A program made the translations under genes and the position numbers. A stretch of 13,196 nt of DNA from an uncultured Bacilli bacterium (GTDB lineage: Bacteria > Bacillota_I > Bacilli_A > RF39 > UBA660). The stretch is from NCBI GenBank assembly GCA_944331725.1, contig CALVJE010000021.1:1-13196 (forward strand), written 5' to 3'. A model generated the notes under the pieces. The model was not told where the DNA came from and made no database searches. It worked only from the letters and a program-made list of their open reading frames with translations. This document shows, one piece after another, positions 1-5,156 of this stretch (positions are counted from its first letter, which is position 1; every line of letters starts with the position of its first letter).

Positions 1-116
1 GCATCACTTGCATTAGAGATTAACTCACGTAAAAATATCTCCTTATTAGTATAAATAGAATTAATCATTAAATCTAATAACTTTTTAGATTCTGCTTTAA
101 ATTGTTTTTTCTTCAA
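1..116 (-). CDS. htpG: HtpG (Hsp90) chaperone, N-terminal fragment
   Basis: This is the first 38 codons of an Hsp90-family ATP-dependent chaperone; the rest lies beyond the window edge. The translation contains [20 protein letters not shown] followed by [14 protein letters not shown], the hallmark N-terminal helix and ATP-lid segment of HtpG, including the conserved [10 protein letters not shown] motif with the Asn that contacts Mg-ATP. I chose a TTG start at 116 because an AAAGTGAGTG ribosome-binding stretch lies just upstream. An in-frame GTG at 125 is an alternative that adds three residues. The gene is divergent from the M23 peptidase gene and has its own promoter-like element at 149-177. 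Family identity is secure; the exact start is not. Confidence 0.93.
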   Translation of the reverse strand, partial: MKKKQFKAESKKLLDLMINSIYTNKEIFLRELISNASD

Positions 117-148
117 AATTATCACTCACTTTCTTATTTACAAAAGAT

Positions 149-190
149 AGATTAACACTTGTTTTGGCAATTGTCAATAGACAGTGCTAA
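149..190 (-). promoter_or_regulatory. htpG promoter with a CIRCE-like dyad
   Basis: Read on the minus strand, TTGACA (172-177) is 17 bp from TAATCT (149-154), a sigma-A-type promoter with a consensus -35 and a weak -10. Two arms flank it: TTAGCACTG (182-190) and AAGTGTTAA (152-160). They match the CIRCE arms TTAGCACTC/GAGTGCTAA at 8/9 and 7/9 positions but are separated by 21 bp instead of 9. The -35 also lies in a near-palindrome, TTGACAATTGCCAA. Binding by HrcA is inference only, because the spacing is not canonical. Confidence 0.5.
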
Positions 191-223
191 AAAATAATGC
201 TTTCTTTAACTTTTTAAATAAAT

Positions 224-229
224 TATAAT
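224..229 (+). promoter_or_regulatory. -10 element for the M23 peptidase gene
   Basis: A perfect TATAAT lies 22 bp upstream of the proposed start at 252 and directly before the AAGGTGAT ribosome binding site (241-248). No good -35 is seen at 16-18 bp (TTTCTT at 201-206 is poor), so the promoter is either weak or activator-dependent. Confidence 0.45.
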
Positions 230-251
230 ATTATATAAAGAAGGTGATAAT

Positions 252-866
252 ATTAGTAAAAATAAATATAGATTACCCTTTAATGGTAAATGGTATATTG
301 AGTATGGTGGTATATCTAAGAAGACATCTCACTCTTATAATTTAATTAATCAAAGATATGCTTATGATTTTGAGATAAGAGAAGATAATTTACCTTATCA
401 CGATGATTATATTAATAAAGAAAACTTCTATAGTTATAAACAAGAAATAATCGCTCCTTTAGATGGGATAGTTATGGCAATAGAAGATAGTTATAAAGAT
501 ACTAAAATACTTCCTAACAGACCTATTATTTCTGATATAAAAGATACAAGAGGTAATTATATAATTATAAAGCATAAAAATAATGAGTATTCTCTTATCT
601 GTCATATATTAAAGAACAGTTTTAAAGTTAAAGTAGGAGATATCGTTAAAACTGGACAAGTCCTAGCTTTAGTAGGTAATAGTGGAAATACTAATGGACC
701 ACATATTCATTTTCAAATCCAAGATAGATTTGATTTTAATACTGCAATAGGACTAAAGATAACTTTTAAAGATATAAAAATCACTAAAGGAAATATTACT
801 AAATATAAAAAGAAAACTTACATAGAAAGAGATAGCTATGTAGAAAATTATAGTAAAAGAATCTAG
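252..866 (+). CDS. Soluble M23-family (LytM-like) zinc metallopeptidase, ATT start
   Basis: M23 enzymes cleave peptide cross-links of peptidoglycan. With an ATT start at 252 the product is 204 aa. It opens with FNGKWYIEYGG and a His27...QRYAYDF segment (His27 and Asp39 as likely zinc ligands), followed by APLDG, CHI (His118) and GNSGNTNGPHIHF (His151/His153). This is the standard M23 core order. An ATG exists only at 474 (residue 75) and would remove the first zinc-ligand segment, so it cannot be the true start. AAGGTGAT at 241-248 is placed correctly for the ATT, and no ATG, GTG or TTG start serves this frame upstream. There is no signal peptide or membrane segment, which is odd for a wall hydrolase, so it may act inside the cell or leave by another route. 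It could also be a gene silenced by an ATG-to-ATT mutation. The stop codon lies inside the terminator stem. Confidence 0.8.
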   Translation: MSKNKYRLPFNGKWYIEYGGISKKTSHSYNLINQRYAYDFEIREDNLPYHDDYINKENFYSYKQEIIAPLDGIVMAIEDSYKDTKILPNRPIISDIKDTRGNYIIIKHKNNEYSLICHILKNSFKVKVGDIVKTGQVLALVGNSGNTNGPHIHFQIQDRFDFNTAIGLKITFKDIKITKGNITKYKKKTYIERDSYVENYSKRI

Positions 867-881
867 TAAAATAGATTCTTT
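856..881 (+). terminator. Rho-independent terminator of the M23 gene, possibly bidirectional
   Basis: AAAGAATCTA (856-865) pairs with TAGATTCTTT (872-881) around a 6-nt loop, giving a 10-bp perfect stem. TTTATTATTT follows on the plus strand, and a short T-run follows on the minus strand, so it may also stop transcripts coming from the sigE side. The left arm overlaps the last M23 codons. Confidence 0.7.
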
Positions 882-987
882 ATTATTTCTATATAACTAA
901 ATTATAATATTAAAATTTAATATCTCCCACTACTCCATTTTCATCTTTTGCTTTAAAGATTTCTATTTCATTCTTTTATTAAGGTGA

Positions 988-1101
988 TTAACTTAACCAT
1001 CTTTTTTTACTATCAAAATAATTATTCTTAAAATAAATATCACTATTAACCTCTATATTTTTTAATATATATAAATATCTAATCTCACTTAAATAATCCA
1101 T
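988..1101 (-). CDS. Small ORF after sigE (37 aa), function unknown
   Basis: This short ORF has a strong ribosome binding site, AGGAGGAATT directly before ATG, which overlaps the TAG stop of sigE. Only 8 nt separate it from sigE, so translational coupling is likely. The product starts MDYLSEIRYLYILKNIEV and ends KKRWLS; it is basic and tyrosine-rich, with no recognisable domain or signal. The same frame continues past three TAA codons (988-990, 979-981, 976-978) into 21 more open codons reading NEIEIFKAKDENGVVGDIKF and a stop at 910-912. It may therefore be the front part of a formerly longer gene of about 63 codons. In B. subtilis sigG follows sigE; that is not what this is. Confidence 0.5.
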   Translation of the reverse strand: MDYLSEIRYLYILKNIEVNSDIYFKNNYFDSKKRWLS

Positions 1102-1109
1102 AATTCCTC

Positions 1110-1802
1110 CTAAGTATATTTAATAATATTTTTTAATTTCTTAATAACTTTCTTTTCTATTCTTGATATATAAGATTGACTAATACCAAGTAATTCTGCA
1201 ACTTCTTTTTGAGTTAATTCATTATGACCCATAAGACCATATCTAAGTATTATAATATCCCTATCTCTTGGATTTAATCTCATAACTTCATCTAACATTA
1301 ATTTCTTATCAGTCTCCTCTTCTAATCCCTTAGTTACAATATCAGCATCTGTTCCTAATATATCTTCTAAATGTAATTCATTTCCTTCAGCATCTAAACT
1401 AAGAGATGCATCAATACTAACTTCACCCTTAGATTTTTTAATCTTTCTTAAATACATCAAAATCTCATTATCTATACATCTAGAAGCATAAGTAGCAAGC
1501 TTAATATTCTTATCAGGTTTAAAAGTATTTATCCCTTTAATAAGTCCTATAGTACCAATACTAACTAAATCTTCTAAATCTACCTTAGTATTTTCATATT
1601 TTTTAGCAAGATAAACAACTAATCTTAAATTATGTTCAATCAAAACATCCCTTGCGTGAATATCACCATCCATAGCCATAACAAGATATGCTTCTTCATC
1701 TTCTTTTGATAATGGCTCAGGTAAAATATCACTACTACCTACATAAAATATTTCATAACTCTTATCAAGTAAAAATGCTACTAAATAAAGTATACTAATC
1801 AT
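1110..1802 (-). CDS. sigE: RNA polymerase sporulation sigma factor SigE (pro-sigma-E)
   Basis: SigE directs early mother-cell gene expression during sporulation and is made as an inactive membrane-bound precursor. The 230-aa product has the sigma-70 region 2 block NLRLVVYLAKKYENT (58-72), DLVSIGTIGLIKGINTF (78-94) and KLATYASRCIDNEILMYLR (101-119), and a region 4 helix-turn-helix LTQKEVAELLGISQSYISRI (196-215). FYVGSSDILPEPLS (19-32) matches the region around the SpoIIGA cleavage site of B. subtilis pro-SigE (YYIGGSEALPPPLS). This leaves a hydrophobic pro-sequence of roughly 20 residues, shorter than the 27 of B. subtilis. I chose ATG 1802, which has AGAGGAGGAAC upstream and overlaps the spoIIGA stop as ATGA. 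A longer in-frame start at 1838 would lie inside spoIIGA without a ribosome binding site. Confidence 0.96.
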   Translation of the reverse strand: MISILYLVAFLLDKSYEIFYVGSSDILPEPLSKEDEEAYLVMAMDGDIHARDVLIEHNLRLVVYLAKKYENTKVDLEDLVSIGTIGLIKGINTFKPDKNIKLATYASRCIDNEILMYLRKIKKSKGEVSIDASLSLDAEGNELHLEDILGTDADIVTKGLEEETDKKLMLDEVMRLNPRDRDIIILRYGLMGHNELTQKEVAELLGISQSYISRIEKKVIKKLKNIIKYT

Positions 1803-2587
1803 AAAAGTTCCTCCTCTAATGTATTTGGTAATATACACCTAGCCCCATCTATTTCTATATTTTTAGGAATAACTCCTAATAAATATTTATTTTTAATCAA
1901 ATTATTATCTATAATTAATTCTTCAATTTCTACACATCTAAGTACTCCTTCATTATCAATAGTTTTATATGGTACTAATAAAGATTCTTCTATACTTAAT
2001 TTAATATCATTACTATTAACTATAATAATAGAACGTCTTTTATAAGGATCTTTAATATCATTACCAGTATCTAAATAACCTAAAGTATTAAAAACTCTAT
2101 CTTTATATTTAATAATAACCTTATGTAACAAATTCTTTTTCTCTTTTTCTTTTCTCATCATTTTCATATAAAGATAAAATATTATAGGGCTACTAACTAT
2201 AATGATTATAAGATTTAAACTAGTACCATCGTGAATAAAAATAAATCCTTCTTGTTTATAACTAAACTGATTATTCAAAAAATAAAGAAGACCTCCTAAA
2301 ATAATACTATTACCATATAAACTTTTAAATAATGTTTTAAAAACTTTAGATGATTTTATAGGAAATGCTAAAAGTAACATAATAATACTTATTACTAACT
2401 TAAAAAGAAATAAAGAAAAATTATTTAAGGGTAAGAATAAAAGTAATGTAGAAAAACTACCTATAAAAGAAGATAGAAGTAATTTTCTTTTTTTAGAAAC
2501 TATTTTGCATTCAATACTAACTGTCATTAAAAGGAGTAAATCAAACATAAAATTAATAAAAAATATTAAGTCTACATATACTTTCAT
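1799..2587 (-). CDS. spoIIGA: Sporulation sigma-E factor processing peptidase SpoIIGA
   Basis: SpoIIGA is the membrane aspartic protease that cleaves pro-SigE after a forespore signal. The 262-aa product begins MKVYVDLIFFINFMFDLLLL, close to the B. subtilis SpoIIGA start. It has an N-terminal membrane domain with about five hydrophobic segments between residues 4 and 140, then a basic linker (144-156). The soluble protease domain carries LGYLDTGNDIKDP (169-181), with the DTGN motif and catalytic Asp173. The cysteine-containing ...GARCILP tail near residue 251 also fits the family. Length is slightly below the roughly 300 aa usual in Bacillus. A GTG three codons upstream is less likely, because the GGTGGTGGG stretch there works better as the ribosome binding site for ATG 2587. 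It overlaps sigE by 4 bp, so the two are coexpressed. Confidence 0.94.
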   Translation of the reverse strand: MKVYVDLIFFINFMFDLLLLMTVSIECKIVSKKRKLLLSSFIGSFSTLLLFLPLNNFSLFLFKLVISIIMLLLAFPIKSSKVFKTLFKSLYGNSIILGGLLYFLNNQFSYKQEGFIFIHDGTSLNLIIIIVSSPIIFYLYMKMMRKEKEKKNLLHKVIIKYKDRVFNTLGYLDTGNDIKDPYKRRSIIIVNSNDIKLSIEESLLVPYKTIDNEGVLRCVEIEELIIDNNLIKNKYLLGVIPKNIEIDGARCILPNTLEEELL

Positions 2588-2603
2588 TCCCACCACCGTC
2601 TCA

Positions 2604-2637
2604 AGTATATAAAAAAGCTAAGTAATTATTTGTCGTT
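2604..2637 (-). promoter_or_regulatory. Candidate spoIIG promoter with degenerate Spo0A box
   Basis: On the minus strand TATACT (2604-2609) is a good -10. The best -35-like hexamer is ACGACA (2631-2636), 21 bp away, an unusually long spacer. AACGACAAA (2629-2637) overlaps it and matches the 0A-box complement TTCGACAAA at 7/9 positions. The B. subtilis spoIIG promoter is known for a 22-bp spacer with Spo0A sites over the -35, so the layout is similar. The predicted leader is only about 10 nt. Assignment is by analogy. Confidence 0.4.
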
Positions 2638-2693
2638 TCTTCTTATTTTTAACATCTTTTTAAAATTAACATAAACTAAAATAGGTGATAACT

Positions 2694-2915
2694 ATGAAAT
2701 TTAAATGTAATAAACATAGTCCTTTTTGTAGATGTAATTTTTGTAAACAAAAAAGAAGAAGTAGCCTTCTTTACTTAGGAATCCTTCTATCTTTAGGAGT
2801 TATAATTTGTTATCAAGCTTTACTTTTATTATTCTTAGTAACAAGATTACACGTTATATTATTGTTATTAGAAATCATTCTTTTTATCCTTATGGTTATA
2901 TTTTTGATATTCTAA
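2694..2915 (+). CDS. Small Cys-rich two-helix membrane protein, unknown
   Basis: The 73-aa product starts at ATG 2694, preceded by AGGTGATAACT; a GTG at 2685 lies inside that ribosome binding site and is rejected. The N-terminus is basic with a compact C5-x2-H8-x3-C12-x-C14-x2-C17 cluster, looking like a small zinc-binding knuckle. Two hydrophobic helices follow (about 27-50 and 53-73), the last running to the C-terminus. It is divergent from spoIIGA and its 3' end overlaps the converging ysxE gene by 48 bp. CATAAACT at 2670-2677 resembles a sigma-E/sigma-K-type -10, but no convincing -35 is visible. I do not recognise the family. The location among sporulation genes hints at a sporulation role, which is inference. 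Confidence 0.6.
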   Translation: MKFKCNKHSPFCRCNFCKQKRRSSLLYLGILLSLGVIICYQALLLLFLVTRLHVILLLLEIILFILMVIFLIF

Positions 2916-3752
2916 GACAAAATCACTAATAGATTTTAATCTATCAAAGTAATTATTAAGTTCTATTGTTTTAGATAAATTTGCTTTATAAATATCTATT
3001 TTTTCTACCATAACTAATTTTAATAAGAAATAAGTCATCTCTTCTTCATCATATCTATATCTATGTTGATAAAATTTAAAGTTACTAATCATATCTGTAT
3101 CATTATAATTTTTATTATAAAAACAAAGAAAATCAAAGATTGGTCTATCTAAATGAGCATTTTCCAAACTAATAAAATATCCTTCATCTTGATTAAGAAA
3201 ATGATCAAGTTCACACTTCCCGTGACAATAAACTAATCTAATAGTTTTTTTATTTTTAATTAAATCATTCCACTTATCAAGTAATTCCCTACTATAATTT
3301 AGAGCATTATAAATGATAGAAACATTACGAATAAATAAATATTCTAAAGGACTCATATATACTTTAGATTCTATAACATCTTGTAAAGTATAGTAATATT
3401 GATTCAAGTAAATAATTTTATTCTTTAAGTTATCATATTCTTCTTTTTGTTTATCTTTATCAATTTCCTTATAAATAGTAGTTTTATTATGTAATAAACT
3501 TAAATTAAGTACAAGTCTCTTAGCTAAATAATCATTATCTAAATATTTATTAGGTAAATAAGGAAAATATATCTCTTTATCAGTTATTTTTAAAGGTTTT
3601 AAATAATTATTAACATTATGACTTTCTAAATAATTATAAACTTCTTCTAAATCATATCTTTTTTTAGGTTTAATTAATACTTTACTACCATCATTAAAGT
3701 CTAATAATTTATTATTTTTCAAATAAGTATATTTAACTATTTCTTTATTCAT
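2868..3752 (-). CDS. ysxE: YsxE/CotS-like spore coat kinase-fold protein (probably inactive)
   Basis: The CotS/YsxE family consists of spore-coat-associated proteins with an aminoglycoside phosphotransferase-like fold. The 294-aa product has the family layout: a small beta-rich N-lobe (DGSKVLIKP, 21-29), a helical middle and a C-lobe. The C-lobe segment LVYCHGKCELDHFL (173-186) stands where kinases have HGDxxxxN, followed by ISLENAHLDRPIFDF (194-208) in place of IDWExA..g.p..DL. The catalytic Asp after HG is Lys and the metal-binding Asp is replaced, so phosphotransfer is doubtful. It directly follows spoVID with an 8-bp overlap, the same pairing as spoVID-ysxE in B. subtilis, and this synteny is the strongest support for the name. 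The stop side converges on the small membrane-protein gene. Confidence 0.72.
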   Translation of the reverse strand: MNKEIVKYTYLKNNKLLDFNDGSKVLIKPKKRYDLEEVYNYLESHNVNNYLKPLKITDKEIYFPYLPNKYLDNDYLAKRLVLNLSLLHNKTTIYKEIDKDKQKEEYDNLKNKIIYLNQYYYTLQDVIESKVYMSPLEYLFIRNVSIIYNALNYSRELLDKWNDLIKNKKTIRLVYCHGKCELDHFLNQDEGYFISLENAHLDRPIFDFLCFYNKNYNDTDMISNFKFYQHRYRYDEEEMTYFLLKLVMVEKIDIYKANLSKTIELNNYFDRLKSISDFVLEYQKYNHKDKKNDF

Positions 3753-4491
3753 TAGTATTAGACTCTAACAAAGAAGGAATTATAAGTTTACTACCAACTC
3801 TTAAATTATCTAAATCATTATATTCTGATAATTCTTCTCTAGTAGTTTTATATTTATTAATAACTTCATCTAATGTTTCATTCTCTCTTAGTATATAAAC
3901 AGAATAAGTAGAGTATGTTTCTTCTGTATTTGCAAAACTCTCAAATATTGAATTCATCACTTCTTTACTTTTATTATCTATAGTATCCTCTTCTTTCATA
4001 ACTTCTTCTACTTCTTTAGTATCCTCCATACTAGGAAGACCATCCTCTTCTTCTAAATTTGTACTTAACACTTCATTTACATCTTCTATAGCATCCATAC
4101 TTTCCCCCCTTACCTCCTCTTTTACATTATTTGTATCTTCTAATATTTCTTCTTCTTTAATTTCTATTTTCTCTAATCCCTCTATTAAAAGTTCTACATT
4201 AATTAATAAAGCCTCTTCATTTACTATTTTATAAGTAAAATTATTAATATCTACTTTTCTTTTCTCTTCCTCTAAAGTAGATGTTAACATAATTTCAACT
4301 GGTACTTTATAATTAAACTCTTCTTCTAAAGTAGAAGCTTCTGTCATCTTATAAGTACCACTAATTATTAAATTACCCTCAATTTCACTATCATTTATAA
4401 ATGATAGATCATCTTCTAAAGAAATACTAGTAATTTCTCCTAACATAGTTTTAAAAGCTATTTCTTTTTCAATATTTACAATTTGTCGCAT
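3745..4491 (-). CDS. spoVID: Stage VI sporulation protein D (SpoVID), short LysM form
   Basis: SpoVID drives encasement of the spore by coat proteins in the mother cell. The 248-aa product has three parts: an N-terminal beta-rich domain resembling the SpoVID morphogenetic domain (FKTMLGEITSISLEDDLSF and EGNLIISGTYKM, about 13-49); a strongly acidic low-complexity linker (about 107-175); and a C-terminal LysM module (about 196-239; YSVYILRENETLDEVINKYK, then LSEYNDLDNLRVGSKLIIP). B. subtilis SpoVID is about 575 aa, so this is a reduced version that mostly lacks linker. The start ATG 4491 has AGAGGAGG 7 nt upstream. A sigma-E-like promoter lies immediately before it and ysxE overlaps its end. 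SafA-type LysM proteins are the alternative, but they carry LysM at the N-terminus. Confidence 0.85.
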   Translation of the reverse strand: MRQIVNIEKEIAFKTMLGEITSISLEDDLSFINDSEIEGNLIISGTYKMTEASTLEEEFNYKVPVEIMLTSTLEEEKRKVDINNFTYKIVNEEALLINVELLIEGLEKIEIKEEEILEDTNNVKEEVRGESMDAIEDVNEVLSTNLEEEDGLPSMEDTKEVEEVMKEEDTIDNKSKEVMNSIFESFANTEETYSTYSVYILRENETLDEVINKYKTTREELSEYNDLDNLRVGSKLIIPSLLESNTNE

Positions 4492-4513
4492 AATTATCCT
4501 CCTCTTTAATAGA

Positions 4514-4541
4514 AATATATGAAAAAGAAAAAAGATTATTA
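4514..4541 (-). promoter_or_regulatory. Candidate sigma-E promoter for spoVID-ysxE
   Basis: On the minus strand TAATAAT (4535-4541) and CATATATT (4514-4521) are separated by 13 bp. They resemble the sigma-E consensus (kmATAtt, 14-15 bp, CATACAAT), with 6/8 matches at -10. Transcription would begin near 4507, a few bases before the AGAGGAGG site at 4498-4505. The B. subtilis spoVID gene is sigma-E dependent, which fits. The -35 lies in a stem of the preceding terminator. Confidence 0.5.
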
Positions 4542-4571
4542 CTATATTCTTCTAGAAAATGTAATAATCTT
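4521..4571 (-). terminator. Rho-independent terminator of the lon operon
   Basis: Minus-strand arms AAGATTATTAC (4561-4571) and GTAATAATCTT (4532-4542) form an 11-bp perfect stem with an 18-nt loop that itself contains the palindrome TTCTAGAA. A T-rich tract (TTTTCTTTTTC, 4531 to 4521) follows. The upstream arm is coding sequence of the 204-aa gene, whose TAG stop is at 4542-4544. Confidence 0.78.
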
Positions 4572-5156
4572 ATCATCATTATCAAATAAACTTAAAATAT
4601 CGTTAACTGCAACTAAATCATCTGTAATAGTTAAAGTATTAGATAATCTTTTAAGAATTGTATATAAGTAATTATCTGCTTTTTTATTTTCATCATAATA
4701 GTCACTAAATATATTTTTTAAATAAGGTATAGAGTAAACTAAATAAGGATTATCTAAAATAGAATAATAAGACTTCTCCCTTAATAAATAATCATCTAAT
4801 TCTAACATTTCTAAATAATCATCAAAATCAAAAGGAAACCCCCGATAAAATCTTTCTCTTTCAAAATAAGCATCTCTTCTTCTTTGTTTTTCTTTCTCTT
4901 CTAAATAAGTTAACTCTTCTAACTTTAAAAGAAAACTTTTATTATTAAGAATATAAGAAATAAAGTATGCTGCTTCTAAAAAGTTACTATCTAAAAGAAG
5001 AAAATCAGAATCTACTTTTAAAAGATTACTAAGTCCCTTTAAATTAGTTTTAATATCATTACTAAGTAAAGCTTCTTTATAGTATTCACTACTTAAATCT
5101 GCTTTCATACTAATAACAAGACGTCTATCATCTATACTTAAATCTCTTAATTGCAT
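4542..5156 (-). CDS. Unrecognised acidic 204-aa protein between lon and spoVID
   Basis: I do not recognise this protein. It is 204 aa, predicted soluble and alpha-helical, rich in Leu, Asp, Glu and Tyr, with no signal peptide, membrane segment or cysteine. A charged stretch EEKEKQRRRDAYFERERFYR (86-105) is followed by the aromatic/acidic PFDFDDYLEMLELDDYLL (108-125). The start ATG 5156 overlaps the end of lon by 10 bp, and only a distant AAGGA is seen upstream, so expression probably depends on coupling to lon. A terminator follows at once, making a two-gene lon operon. It occupies the position where B. subtilis carries ysxC and the hem cluster, but it resembles neither. Codon use matches its neighbours, so it is likely resident rather than newly acquired. 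Confidence 0.8.
   Translation of the reverse strand: MQLRDLSIDDRRLVISMKADLSSEYYKEALLSNDIKTNLKGLSNLLKVDSDFLLLDSNFLEAAYFISYILNNKSFLLKLEELTYLEEKEKQRRRDAYFERERFYRGFPFDFDDYLEMLELDDYLLREKSYYSILDNPYLVYSIPYLKNIFSDYYDENKKADNYLYTILKRLSNTLTITDDLVAVNDILSLFDNDDKIITFSRRI

Noticed and set aside
152..190. Canonical CIRCE operator
   Set aside because: Arms match but spacing is 21 bp instead of 9; kept only as a CIRCE-like variant.
474..866. M23 gene starting at ATG 474 (130 aa)
   Set aside because: It would remove the RYAYDF zinc-ligand region and has no ribosome binding site; the frame is open and homologous back to 252.
1799..1802. Possible TGA-as-tryptophan (Mollicutes) code, suggested by the very low GC
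   Set aside because: TGA ends spoIIGA in an ATGA overlap with sigE, and TGG encodes Trp where families expect it.
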